A program made the translations under genes and the position numbers. Below the pieces are notes generated by a model, which saw nothing but the letters and a program-made list of their open reading frames with translations, ran no database searches and was not told where the DNA came from. From Mycocentrospora acerina (lineage: Eukaryota; Ascomycota; Dothideomycetes; Pleosporales), in assembly GCA_022701365.1 (NCBI GenBank), contig JAKUHH010000284.1, positions 930,001-994,000 on the forward strand: DNA of 64,000 nucleotides. Reading direction: 5' to 3'. This document shows positions 11,242 through 22,367 of the stretch, piece after piece; the stretch's first letter is position 1, and every line of letters begins with the position of its first letter.

Positions 11242-12102
11242 TTAGGGTAGGTTTAGTGTTTCAGGGCGTTGAGTGAATCCAGGCGTTGAGTGCACGGACA
11301 CGGTAATGATCTCGTCGACGTCTTGAAATTCGGCCTTTAAATCATCCGTGGTTCCAGCCATATTCTTCTTGTACAACGAATGCCAGCTGGCACAGGGACT
11401 TAGGATGTCTGCTAATTCGCATAAATTGCCGTCATCGGAGCATGAAATTAGAGTTGAATCGGACGAGATTAGGTAAGCATCCTGTCGTAGAAACGCTTCT
11501 TGTAACGTCCACAAAGAAGAGAACCAAGGGTCATTCAGGAGATGCACAATGCCTTTATTCGCTTGCGAGTATCTGGCAGTATATATTTCTGGTTGTTCAC
11601 CCTCTACCCATAGCATATCATGAATTATCTCTTTCAGTCTTGAAGCACATACGCTGTTCAACCACACGTATACGTATTTAGCTCCACGGAACACAAGCGC
11701 CTGGCGACCGATTTCAGCCGCGGACCGTACGTCTTCCCGTTGTGCGATACAAGCGACGTCGAGCCATATGAAGTCTACGCCGTCTCCTTCCTCATGGGGC
11801 TTCCAGGTTGCGCACAAGATTGCAAGGTCGAACTCTTCCACGGTGAAATGTTCTGGGTCAACCCTTGGAATAGGCCAGCTGTCTCCGTCGATGGTCATAT
11901 CCAGCGCTTCTACATCTGGCCTTTCCTGTTCTTCGAGACGCCATCTTCCCCATGTATAGGTGATGGCGTTGTATTCCGGCTCTATGACTCCGTTATACAT
12001 GTTGCCAGGTTGCCACTCATAGGATATCATTTCAGGGACGTACAGCAATCGACGTGGCCACTGTCCCAGTGCACGCTCTTCACTCTCCAAATCGATCGAC
12101 AT
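11242..12102 (-). CDS. HET-domain protein, C-terminally truncated at the transposon edge
   Basis: This is a heterokaryon-incompatibility (HET) domain protein, a family whose members trigger cell death after non-self recognition in fungi. The 286-residue frame starts at ATG 12102; the longer open frame begins at TTG. HET blocks are visible: WPRRLLYVPEM near residue 15, YNAITYTWGRW near 45, FIWLDVACIAQRED near 110, and DPWFSSLWTLQEAFLRQDAY near 190. It is a diverged tandem paralogue of the 634-residue neighbour upstream on the same strand. The frame ends at 11242, a few bases from the start of the AT-rich transposon block, and the whole downstream region present in the paralogue is missing. I infer truncation by the insertion; whether the HET domain alone is still functional is unknown. 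Confidence 0.8.
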   Translation of the reverse strand: MSIDLESEERALGQWPRRLLYVPEMISYEWQPGNMYNGVIEPEYNAITYTWGRWRLEEQERPDVEALDMTIDGDSWPIPRVDPEHFTVEEFDLAILCATWKPHEEGDGVDFIWLDVACIAQREDVRSAAEIGRQALVFRGAKYVYVWLNSVCASRLKEIIHDMLWVEGEQPEIYTARYSQANKGIVHLLNDPWFSSLWTLQEAFLRQDAYLISSDSTLISCSDDGNLCELADILSPCASWHSLYKKNMAGTTDDLKAEFQDVDEIITVSVHSTPGFTQRPETLNLP

Positions 12103-12486
12103 GGTTCTAAGGGACACTTGCAATCACGTAGATGTAAAGATAGTTTTAACTAATGAGAGATCATTGAATAGCAACTGCAAAGCAAAGCAGAACAAATTGT
12201 AGTTATTCTCTTAGCCTGACCCCGCATTTGCGGTCCCCATGCGATATCTTTCTATCGTGTGAGCATACCGCCAATCGCATGCAGCACGGTGGAGCTCCAC
12301 AAAATCAGCAACCAAGTCTTAACATAGTCTTTTAGCGAGAGATTTACTCTTCTTTTCAGGCTCTGGCTCAAAAAACTGAAATATGCACAGCGGTAACCTA
12401 CGCCAAATTACAATACACAAATGATACCAGATGTCTCGAATTACAAAGGTCACTGAGCAATGTAGTCGAGATGGCGAGTGCTGGTG
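12103..12486. other. Intergenic region between the two HET genes
   Basis: This 0.4-kb gap separates tandem genes on the same strand. It serves as promoter for the truncated HET gene and 3' flank for the other. I see no further gene. Confidence 0.5.
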
Positions 12487-14391
12487 CTACAGCATTCTTC
12501 CTTGCCAATCTGTCATCTTGAACCATCCTCCTTCATCACCAGCCCATCTACAGATTCCGATCCGCTTCCAAGAGTTCAAGTCAACACGCAGAAGGATGAG
12601 GCCGAAAAATTTGGTGGTCATCTCAGGTAGAAATTCTTGCATGGAGACGTCTATTATCCCACCTGCCTCCGCGTAAGCTGCGTCAAGAAATTCCTGATTC
12701 TGTATGGCGACTGTGCTTCTTTCACTATTAACATCACGGTGAAAGATCAAGGGCTCGTCTTGTTGTATCCTTATCCGAAGTGAAGCCTGGTCGTCGTACG
12801 CAATAGGCTTAACTAGAACGTCCGAATTATAGCCCATTTGGAGAACATGCAATTCATCGAATTCGTAGGTGCTCAAAAGACACTCTGTCACTCGAAAATT
12901 GGTTGCAAGGTCATCGAGCTCTGGGTTGATCCATTCAACGATGGGAGTCGACAATTGATGACCAAGCTCCTCGGCAACTAGGCCGGCTACCAGCCTATCG
13001 TATGCAACGCTGAGAGTGTAATTGTATCGCTCAGAGTACACCATGCTCCCAGTCACTCGCATTCTTGACCAGTAATCCCAGAGTGATCTCAACGGACAAG
13101 CCATGCCTCGAGCAATAACCAGTCCCGGCTCTGGCGACGAAATTGAAGCGGTCGACTCCATACCGACCATAACGCCCACATTTTCAAAGCTTACAAATTG
13201 CAGAGGTACCGTGCTCTCCTGAGATATGCACCAGCTTCTGCCCAATTCTGGTTGCTCGAGGTGAACGAAGCATTGCGCGAGCCATGGGCTTACATGGTTG
13301 AGAGCTAGGCCAAAAGCTTCCTCAAGGTCCTGCCTGCTAACTCTATTCGGGGGTGGAGGTTGGAAGCTTCCTTGGAGGGCGATATCATATATCCCAATTA
13401 TACCATATATTCGGTCTTTAGGATCGATCGTCTGTCTGTGTCTGGCCCAGCCGTACTGTATGTTTGGGTTGGTAGTATCGTTGAAATTTAGACCTGCTTT
13501 CTCTATGATGAAAAGAATATCTTTAGCCTTCGACTTCTGCGCTCCTTGAGGAAGTCGATCAGCTAATTGCTGTACATTCAACGATATTACTTGACAGCAG
13601 TCATTCAAAGATTTGATACGCCGACAGTAACCGTATTCCTCTGCGCTTGGTCCCTCGTCAATCACAATATTTCCTTCAGCAGCGAGGAGGATAGCGTCGC
13701 GTCTCAAAATTGACTCCTGAAGCGTCCACAAGGAGGTAAACCATGGATCTTGGAAGATTGGTTCCAAAGCTCCAAGTATATTGTCCATCTCGGACTCATA
13801 GAATTTTAGCCTCTCAACCTCAGCACGATCGCGAACGTCGTCATCAAAGTCGCTCATGAATCCATGATATCGCTTGTAGGCAGCAACTCTAGAGAGATAA
13901 ATCAAAGCTTCTTCAATCATGATCGAGTCAAGACTATGTAGCCATGCGTAAGCTATGGTTGCGCCATAGAAAATACCTACTTGACGTGATATCTCACTAG
14001 TTTTAATGTCTTCGTTCACTTGATCGATACAGGCAACGTCCAACCATAACCATGTGTGCTCTTCTCCGATTTCATTGATGACACGAAGAAAAGAGGCGAC
14101 TGAAAAGCAGCTCTCCTTGACTGGCGGTATCGGCCATGTAGTACCTTTGATAGGCAGTGCGGGAGAGCCTGGCTGGGCGGCGAATCTTCCCCATGTATAT
14201 GTGACGATGGCGTATTCTGGAGCTTCTATACCCAAGTACGTAGAGTCACCGTCTTTTTCAACTGAAGTCAATGTGGGGATATGTAAGAGCCGTCTTGGCC
14301 ATATCGATTTAAGATTGCCATAGTTCTTGTGATGAATTTGGGACAACTCCAGCCTCGTTGATGCGTAGTTCTTTGTCACCCAAGTCTCCAT
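12487..14391 (-). CDS. HET-domain protein, full length
   Basis: A 634-residue HET-family protein in one exon. The start is ATG 14391 (METWVTK); the frame upstream opens at GTG, so three extra codons were dropped. The HET domain occupies about residues 28-250: WPRRLLHIPTL, YAIVTYTWGRF, HTWLWLDVACIDQ and DPWFTSLWTLQESILRRDA can all be read. After it comes a conserved linker with DPKDRIYGIIGIYDIAL, a motif common in HET proteins. The C-terminal half has no domain I recognise. These proteins act in the cytoplasm as death-inducing modules in allorecognition and are often clustered near repeats, as here. The frame looks intact, so this is likely the functional member of the pair. Confidence 0.88.
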   Translation of the reverse strand: METWVTKNYASTRLELSQIHHKNYGNLKSIWPRRLLHIPTLTSVEKDGDSTYLGIEAPEYAIVTYTWGRFAAQPGSPALPIKGTTWPIPPVKESCFSVASFLRVINEIGEEHTWLWLDVACIDQVNEDIKTSEISRQVGIFYGATIAYAWLHSLDSIMIEEALIYLSRVAAYKRYHGFMSDFDDDVRDRAEVERLKFYESEMDNILGALEPIFQDPWFTSLWTLQESILRRDAILLAAEGNIVIDEGPSAEEYGYCRRIKSLNDCCQVISLNVQQLADRLPQGAQKSKAKDILFIIEKAGLNFNDTTNPNIQYGWARHRQTIDPKDRIYGIIGIYDIALQGSFQPPPPNRVSRQDLEEAFGLALNHVSPWLAQCFVHLEQPELGRSWCISQESTVPLQFVSFENVGVMVGMESTASISSPEPGLVIARGMACPLRSLWDYWSRMRVTGSMVYSERYNYTLSVAYDRLVAGLVAEELGHQLSTPIVEWINPELDDLATNFRVTECLLSTYEFDELHVLQMGYNSDVLVKPIAYDDQASLRIRIQQDEPLIFHRDVNSERSTVAIQNQEFLDAAYAEAGGIIDVSMQEFLPEMTTKFFGLILLRVDLNSWKRIGICRWAGDEGGWFKMTDWQGRML

Positions 14392-15623
14392 TATTCGCAC
14401 AGGGCACTATTGCAGGCTGTAATCAAACTTATAATACTTATTCGATACTCTCTTGGGCTAATAAAAACCCTGAGGAACAACTTTGTCGTGGTTTTTGTAG
14501 GGCAAAAAGTGAAGTCGACGTTTGCTGCTATAGGTGCGTCAGCTACACGAAATGATAAGCCTGTCCACCCCACTGTATAACTATTAGCGTCTTACATAAC
14601 CAACTAAGTTGAAATACTGATTTACTTGGTACCTTGTAGATTTTAATATTGCTGTTATGTTCTGTAATTAAACGTAAGTTTGCAGGCCTGTCTTATCATG
14701 TTCCCACGAGCTTCCAAGATTGGTGGCTGACACGACGTCAAAGTACCCCGCTTACACAAATCACCAGCCTTTTGTGGAGGTAGTCAATTTGAAATTTACT
14801 GAGAATGTGTGTAAACACTTCACACGATAACCGATATCGATTTTCGCAATGTTTGGAGACTCGCCGAAACCGAGCCTAACTAACCCGATCATCTTCTTCG
14901 TGTGTAATCATGGACATTATTCGTGCGCGGAGATGAGCTCACATTTTCGCATAGACAATTGAGACACCCTTCAGAATACAAGTTGCACAGCAGCTACTAT
15001 ATTTCCAAATTCTCATAAATTTTCGATTATCACGTATTAATAATCTTGGATAGAAATAGCCTCTATTACTCAACAACGAAGTGGCAGGTCTAAAGCGAAT
15101 GAATAGAAATGGATAATAAGTTCACGTTCTCTCATAGATTGCTTTGAAACTCACCACCTATCGAAATTGTATTGTCCCTTAATACCTCTGTTTCAAATGG
15201 CTTGGCTTTTTGGGACCCGCGGGATCGCTGGTGCCTATCGAAATGCAAATGTGATCAAGCATCTACCTCTCACGTTATAGTGATAACTATAAAAAGTCTA
15301 TTTTACGACAACTTAATCTCACTGGATCTTCGTCTATTGAAAAGTAATTCTCCTCTTGCTCTCAGTACTTGGTTCGCCGCATAAACAATATGATAAACGT
15401 TATACGTCATTGGTCCCTTACGTACGTAACACCGTTTCTGGCTAGCTCAATTGCACATTGGTGTGCAATTCTTCATGACAGAGACTCTTCAAATGTGCAA
15501 GTCCTTGAAAAATCATCTCTTCCAGTGTCCTATAAAGAACGGACTGCTCTTTAGCTATTATAATGCTCATCATCGATACATTCCTTCCCTCTGAATACAT
15601 CTTACTTGAGTCTACTTCCTAAA
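14392..15623. other. Divergent intergenic region, HET gene / NmrA-like gene
   Basis: About 1.2 kb without a convincing gene. It contains the upstream regions of the HET gene (minus) and of the NmrA-like gene (plus). A TATAAAG near 15530 lies about 95 bp upstream of the NmrA-like ATG and is a plausible core promoter element. Short open frames here have no recognisable product. Confidence 0.5.
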
Positions 15624-16565
15624 ATGGCTCCTACTTTCCTCATCGTTGGTGCGACTGGCAACACTGGACGAGGCGTTGTCGAAACACTCTCAAACCTTCT
15701 TGAGACTAGCAACATCTACTCTGGATACCGAATTCTTGCTCTCACTCGTTCGTCAAACAGCCCAACGGCCCAGCAATTCTCCAAATTGCCTCGCGTTGAG
15801 GTAGCAGAGCAAAACTGGGTTGAGATCACTGCCGACTGGCTCCGCGAACAAAACGTAGTCAGGGCCTTCATTGCGCCGCATAACCAGCCAAACCAATTCG
15901 CCGAGGAATCAACATTCCACCTTGCAGCCCTCAGAGCAGGTGTTGAATATGTTGTGAGAATATCGACGACAGCTGCAAACGTTCGTCCCGATTGTGACGC
16001 CTACTATCCACGTTCGCATTGGGCAATCGAGGCTATGCTAGGCTCACCGGAATTCAAGAGCCTCAAGTGGACTTCATTACAACCCAACGTCTTTACTGCT
16101 TTGGTTCTCTCACCCGCTGTGGAGTTGATTAAAAAATATCGCAAGGAAGGAAAACAAGACGTGCTTCGATTGTTGCCAGCAGCTGATATTCCAATCGGCA
16201 TTATTGACCCTTACGACGTCGGAATCGTTGCATCTCACCTGTTGATCCAAGAAGATCCTTCCGTACACAACAACGCCAAATATGTTCTCAACGGACCAGA
16301 AGACCTTACTGGGCTTCAAATTGTGAAGATGATTGAGGAGGAGATTGGCGTTCAAGTTGAGAATGTCAATTACAAGGATGTGTCGTTTATTGACCACATG
16401 GCCGCTTCGACGCAAGAATCGAAGAACATTATCCTGTCCATCAAGCATGCTCCGGTAACCGCTTGGGAGGGGAAGTGCACAACTTCTACAACTAGCAAGG
16501 AAATTCTTCAACTGGCTCCGCCGCAGCGAACACCAGCCGCTGTGTTCAAATCATTGTTAGAGTAG
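15624..16565 (+). CDS. NmrA-like / NAD(P)-binding Rossmann-fold protein
   Basis: A 313-residue single-exon protein. The start is ATG 15624 in a good context (AAAATGGC); the frame upstream begins at TTG. The N-terminal nucleotide-binding loop reads FLIVGATGNTGRGVVETL (residues 5-22), the atypical short-chain reductase/NmrA signature. A VVRISTTAANV segment, an H-W-A-I-E helix (residues about 131-135) and SLQPNVF fit the NmrA fold seen in nitrogen-metabolite repressors and redox-sensing or phenylcoumaran-type reductases. Members either sense the NAD(P)/NAD(P)H state or reduce small molecules. No catalytic Tyr-x3-Lys is obvious, so a specific reaction cannot be assigned. It is flanked by unrelated genes. 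Confidence 0.85.
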   Translation: MAPTFLIVGATGNTGRGVVETLSNLLETSNIYSGYRILALTRSSNSPTAQQFSKLPRVEVAEQNWVEITADWLREQNVVRAFIAPHNQPNQFAEESTFHLAALRAGVEYVVRISTTAANVRPDCDAYYPRSHWAIEAMLGSPEFKSLKWTSLQPNVFTALVLSPAVELIKKYRKEGKQDVLRLLPAADIPIGIIDPYDVGIVASHLLIQEDPSVHNNAKYVLNGPEDLTGLQIVKMIEEEIGVQVENVNYKDVSFIDHMAASTQESKNIILSIKHAPVTAWEGKCTTSTTSKEILQLAPPQRTPAAVFKSLLE

Positions 16566-17194
16566 TTGTAAGAAAGATTGATAGTGAATAGAGATTGTTT
16601 TACATTGAACCCTGCGCTACCTAAACGAGCGAACAACCCCACTTGTCTGCTTTTGGTAATATTTGATTGAACTATTTTTCTATCATGTTTTGTAAGTGGC
16701 CACATGCCGCCGAGCAATGGCCGCATTTCTCGGCAAGCAGGTCGCAGCGCTGTGTACAAAGTGAGCCGTATATTAAAATTTGATTCCATTCTCTATCATC
16801 TTTTTTTACGGTTTATTCCTACTTTCAATTCTATTTTCCAAATTCAAGAAGCTCTAATACTGTCCTTCTTTACAAAAATTGCAACTAAAGAGTTATGTCG
16901 GGGCTGAAAAAGAGCAAGGAGAAAATTGGGGGTATAAAGTATTGTCACCATTAACTCAATCAACTAGATCTCATTCGAATTTAGTACCCATATTTGAATC
17001 ACGAAATACAGAAGAGACTCATTGAGAAGTAAATAAAATCGGCCAGTTTTGGGTTGGGGTTGAAACAAGCAATACGCACAGTTGTGAAGAATGTGGGAAG
17101 ATCATTTCGTAGCAGGTTTTTGAATATGAACATGTTTGAACTTGTATTAAAATCAATGTAGCTGACTTCTGCTTAAGCCCTTCTCGATCCCGTT
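16566..17194. other. Convergent intergenic region
   Basis: This is the 3' flank of the NmrA-like gene and of the permease, which converge here. I see no gene; the small open frames are not supported. Confidence 0.5.
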
Positions 17195-18864
17195 TTAACT
17201 CTGTTTCGGCACATGCTTGAAGACGTGGCGCTCCCATCCATCGATCTCGTCGACAACAACTTCTCTCTCCAGTGTGTAGTTACCAATCTTTGGCAATACA
17301 ATCGCCCACACGAACCAGTATACACCACCAGCGCCAATAATGCCAAAGCCGACAACACAGTGCGACCAGTATGGCAGGCTCTCGTAGACACTGTTGCCGT
17401 CGGAAGGTGGCACGAAAGGTGCAACGACAAGGTAAATGTTGCTGAGGAGGAAGAAAATGGCGACAGGCAGAGTAGCATTCATCGGTGGGTGCCAGTTCCA
17501 CTTGTCGCGGTTGAGGTAGAGATGAACCAGCGCTCCGGCGACAAAAACGTTAACAATAGCGAGGGGGTAAGAAATAACGTTGAGGATGAAATTGTACTAG
17601 TTCTTGGTTAGTGACTAAATATTTAATTGCGTCAAGGAGAACTTACTGCATCACCTGGTGGCGGTGCAAGCATGATGATAACAGACACCAGCCAGTGCTC
17701 GAACAGACCCGCAAGAGGCGCATTGAAAGGACGATTGCTGGCCCAAAATCTTGAGAAGGGTAGAATGCCTTCGCGGCCGAGCTCTTGCACAAGACGACCT
17801 TGCGAGAAAATAACACTAAGGACGTTACCAAAGGCAGAGAGCGCGACAAACACTGACAAGGCCCGCTCGGCCCTTGGACCGAAAACGTTACGGAACAGCG
17901 AGGCAGCCACAAGACGCTTCGAAGCAATGATCTCTTCGGCTGGAACAGCGGCAAAGTAGGCAATGTTGACGAACATGTACAAGATGGCAACCGTGATGAG
18001 GGCTGTTGGGGCAGCGATCTTCAGGGTACGGACTGGGTTCTTGGTCTCGCTGAGGGCGTAGTTGGCGTTGCTGTAACCGATGTAACTCCAGATAACGTTG
18101 TAAAGGGCAGTAACGACACCGTATGCGCTACCTGTAGTACCCTTGAAGGCATTGTCGAAGTTGTGCGGCTTGTCGATCTTGATAGCGCCTCCGAGTGCAG
18201 CCCACCCAGAGACAACAATGAGGAGAATGATACCAAGCTTGATTACGCCGAGCAGGTTCTGTAGCCTCAAGCCCCACTTCAAGGCTAGGCCATGAATGAG
18301 AAAGGCCGTAGTGATGCAGGCGAGACCAACACCACGTTGATTCCAACGGTTCACTTCAACGTTGGCAGCATGGAGAATGTATTCACCAAAGACAACCGAG
18401 TTGGAACCGGCCCATCCAAGAAGAATAACGTATCCGGTGTATAGACCAGTGACAAGGAACTTGGGCTTGCGGTAGACGTACTCCAGGTAGTTTTTCTCTC
18501 CACCATTGCGGGGAATAGCTGTTCCAAACTCTAGGTAGACGGCCATACCCGCACCGGCAATCAACATACCAGCGACCCAAATGAACAGCGAGAGGCCCAC
18601 ACTGCCAGACAGAGAGAAGATGGCGCTAGGTGTCGCGAAAATTCCAGTTCCAATCATGCGGTTGAAGATGAGGAAGACGGCAGAAGTGACACCAATCTGG
18701 CGCTTGGCCTGGCGAACGTTGAATAGAGAGCCCTCATCGAGGTCGGAGTTAGGAACATCGTGGGTCTTGGTGTCGTTGGGAGTCGCTTCAGCCGTAGCCC
18801 CGTCCTTGTGGAAGAACTTCGACATCGTAGAAGACGCGAGAAGTGGAGATGTTTCGCTGGCCAT
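17195..18864 (-). CDS. MUP1-like amino acid (methionine) permease
   Basis: A plasma-membrane transporter of the APC superfamily, LAT/MUP subfamily. The CDS is exon 18864-17647, intron 17646-17597 (50 bp, GTAAGT...CTAG) and exon 17596-17195, giving 539 residues. The start is ATG 18864 (MASETSPLL); the frame upstream opens at GTG. After a hydrophilic N-terminus, TM1 has the unwound substrate-binding motif FNRMIGTGIFATPSAI (about residues 65-80). FIWVAGMLIAGAGMAVYLEFG and GGEKNYLEYVYRKPKFL follow, typical of MUP1-type high-affinity methionine permeases. About 12 hydrophobic segments are present, and after the splice YNFILNVISYPLAIVNVFVAG continues the last TMs. The short C-terminal tail is cytosolic. 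Specificity for methionine is by family resemblance only. Confidence 0.9.
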
Positions 18865-20254
18865 TTTCACTTACGAGATATTGCTCGTCTATATACCCAC
18901 AACGCTGAGACCGTGAGCACGTTTAGCAAAGTTCATCCAAGAAGTGTCGAGACACGGTTTGCGACTCGCGCAGCCACGCCACAACGGCAAAGTTTTCGGT
19001 GGCTTCCGCTGCATGCCGACAGAGACCGATGACGTGCCCGGCGCATGTGCTACTTTGAACAAAGATTTTACCCAACAGTTTCCTTTCCAAGAAGCACAAG
19101 GTGACCCAAAGCGCCAAGTCTCGATGTCGTGATTGTCGATGATGGAAAATTCGATGCTAAAATTACCGAGCTAAACTCTATGTGGCATTAGCGTTCCCGC
19201 TGGCGTAGAAATCGCGATATCATGTGAGAAAAACGCAACTCTCTAGAACGTTAAGCGAATGTTCTGAATCACTTGGCGATCTGCGAACACGATGTTTCAA
19301 AGGATGGCATTGGGTAGTGTTGATGTTGCTTTGCTTGTCATTTCCTCTGTGTCACAAGCTGACCGACGACTTGTTGCCGTCTGCGCTGGCGTGCGAGTGA
19401 AAGAGGAAGCTCAGTAGTGATCAGACTCGGTTCAAGGAATCGTCATTCGAGCGGGAAGGAACGAGATTTATGGCGTTGGAAAGAGCAAACACCACGGGTA
19501 CAACTAGCCCGCTTGCACCATATGCAATGTTTAAGTCGTCGTGGGTGGGTTTGCCATAAAGTTGTAGACACTTGACAATACCAACCTTTGGGTTAACCTC
19601 AAATTCCTGATCTACTCTACATTAGATCCTAGTTGACGCAGAGCTTTGTTTGAACTAGGGCTTACCCTTTGGTACTGCTTGCCAACGCCTTTTGTTAATC
19701 GTGTTTGAGTCAGGTCGTCCACTGTTCAATCGTTGACTCCTAACAGACAGAAGACATCTCTGGTGACCTATCACTGAAGTCTGTACACTTGGGATCATTT
19801 GAACATTCCAGTTTTTCTTTCGCGAGAACATCTGATCGAAGTCATGAGTGCAACGAGTCATTTCGAATGCAAGCAGGGATCAGCACCCACAGGAGCTCAT
19901 GCTGGTGACAATCTGATGATTTGGGATGACTATAAACGACTTTCAAGAATATTAATCAGAAGGATTCAGAGTAAGCTAGAATCAGGCATGGGTAACCTTG
20001 AAGGACAACCCACTTTAACCCACTTATGCAAGGTACCTCAGCATAAAGGAAGAACGTAACCCTATGCTCAAACACAGCTAGGAGAGTATATAGCTCAAAC
20101 GTCCATTGAGAAGAATTTTTTTCGCAACCAACAAGTAAGATCTAAATACATAAACTTTCAAAATTCACAGTGAACAATGAATAGGAGAATTAGTTATTCA
20201 AGCACAATTTAAATCCATTACTACATGTCCTGGTCGGTGCTACTAACTCGGTGC
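18865..20254. other. Intergenic region upstream of the permease
   Basis: About 1.4 kb that includes the permease promoter (18865 onward) and the 3' flank of the phytanoyl-CoA dioxygenase gene. Several short frames occur but none has recognisable content or splice continuity. I see no repeat or RNA gene. Confidence 0.5.
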
Positions 20255-21327
20255 TCAAAAGATGTTTTCGATTTGCTCAACCTGATCGAAGTCGTATGCA
20301 TTACCATAGGGCCGATTCAGGTAATTTTTCATTACCTGTGCGTCCGGCACGAATTTCGCCGCTACTTCTAATCCTGTCTTCTCCAATGTTAGTCGCTCAG
20401 CGAGCTTGTCTGAAAATTCTACTTCCATTTGGTTGCGATACCATGGCGCAAAGTGAACTGTACACAGTAAGCTCCAAAACCAAGGAATCTCGGATTGCAA
20501 AAAAAACTCACTCAAGGCAAGCATGACTCTCGGCTCAGTGCTGAGATTAGGCTTTCCTCCGTGCCAGAGTCGTAAGTCTCGGATTATAATACTGCCTTTT
20601 TTAACAATAGGCTGAGACGGTGGCCGGACATCATTTCTAGCCTTGAGGAGATGTGACTTTATCCTACCGCTAGCGCGATCTCCGTGAGCTCCTTCTTGGT
20701 CGGAAATAGTAGTATTGCTATGAGTACCGAGCCAGATCTCCGTGGATCCATTTTCTGGTGTCATTGTGATCAAGGGAATATTTATGACCAGAGCAAATGG
20801 AATAGAAGGATGGTCGAAATCAGCATCGTTGTGAGTGGGTTGTGAAGCCGGAGGCGAGGTTTCCGTTGGAGGAAGTGCCGTATTACCAGAAACAAAGCGC
20901 AACGACGGCTTCTGGCCCAGAAATGTAGATGTAACTTGAGTGGCGATGGGGTCTAGAAAGTCAGATTGAGTAAGTGCTATTGCAGACGCAAGAATCTTTA
21001 GATGAAAATTAAGATTATTTAAGACTTACTGGTGTAAATTTCATCAATGAACCAATCGATTGTCAATGGCGGATCTTGTTGGATATTTCCTTTGTTGTAG
21101 TTGAATGGACTGTCCTTCTTGGCTTGTAGTTCATACGCGTCTTGAACCATCTTCTCGTTCAATCTGTCCAGTACGGCATGGTTTACCATATCTTCGAGAA
21201 CCACGAGGCCGTCGTGGGAAAGTGCACGGATAGCAATCTCGAGATTCCTCTGGCCCAGAGACCTTTTCTCTACTTCGATAGCAGAGGGCTGAATTGATAT
21301 GGGCGTTGAGAGGAGGTGGGAAGACAT
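20255..21327 (-). CDS. Phytanoyl-CoA dioxygenase (PhyH) family protein
   Basis: A non-heme Fe(II)/2-oxoglutarate oxygenase. Exon 1 is 21327-21030 (ATG verified: MSSHLLSTP). The intron is best taken as 21029-20977 (53 bp, GTAAGT...ATAG). A second in-frame acceptor at 20953 would remove 8 residues. Exon 2 is 20976-20255, for 339 residues. The iron ligands are visible as H-x-D in PTHNDADFD and the distal His in LRLWHGG, with the co-substrate-binding Arg in EPRVMLAL shortly after. The N-terminal ALSHDGLVVLEDMV helix is typical of PhyH proteins. Fungal members oxidise fatty acyl chains or secondary-metabolite scaffolds. No biosynthetic partners are adjacent, so the substrate is unknown. Confidence 0.87.
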
Positions 21328-22367
21328 TGCCGAGGTCGTATTTTGGAGAACTTATGGCAATCACAAAGCGAGGAAGTACAACAGTTAGAATTATCGATGA
21401 AACAATCTTACGATACAGTGCATTCAGTATATACAGGACACAGCCGAATTTATCTAATATTGCTGCTTCTGGAAGTGGATGTGATGTTGGAGTTGGACGG
21501 AAGAGCTAACAGAAGGGGACTAGTTTGTATTTATGCTCGAATGGGAAGCGCGACCGTAGTGGAATTGGGCGATGAATCAGCAAGCTCTACGTTTCGAGCC
21601 GTGCGGGGTTGAGGCCCTACGCGTGATGGGTAGAGTGCAGAAACAAGTCAAGCGCTTTGCGCGAGCGGAGGTGAAGTTCGTAACAGCTGAGTTTTCTCCG
21701 CTCTCCTACCAGATGGCGAGTCAGCAGATAAGTTTATGACGGCAACTATTCTGTCAATTATTCTCGAGTTCAGAAACTCTGATTCTACTCTCTGAGGAAA
21801 TTCGACACTTTGAAAGACTCCAAAAATAGCCCTTGAGCCTTCTTTCGAATAAGACTTCAAGTTTTTCCCTTCATTATATGGGTCCTGGGAAGCATCTGCG
21901 ACTCATCTTTCACTATCATACCGCTTTTATGGGATGACAAAAAGTGAGTGACTTTATGAATTCCGATAGCAACTCAACAAGCCACGTGTGTGTATTCCTC
22001 TTCTTTTACCACTCACATCAATGAAATAGTTCCACTCTTTCTATTCAGTGCACATGAACGCTGCTTTTGAAGAATATAAGCCTGTGTAAGAGTACTCAAA
22101 AATAGTAGAAAACTGTCCTGATAAGACAGAAACAGTTGTTACAAGTTTCTATTGTATATTGATCATCTCTTGACTATTCATTACCCCACTATCATCGAAT
22201 TTAATTACATCAATCTTGGGGACGTTGATCGCGGCCTTCGAAACAAATTTGAAATATTAGGGTACACACTTGAGCAGCCTTTCCACAAATCGGTAGTAGC
22301 TGCTAGCTACATTCCAGCACGGAGATCTAACATTCTTCATCTATTAATCCTCCAATAGCCCTTGTAT
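21328..22367. other. Intergenic region, PhyH promoter and FAS1-protein 3' flank
   Basis: About 1 kb separating two minus-strand genes. It supplies the PhyH promoter. No supported gene, repeat or RNA was found. Confidence 0.5.

Noticed and set aside
11442..12153. Plus-strand frames over the truncated HET gene
   Set aside because: They are antisense to the HET motifs and carry no domain.
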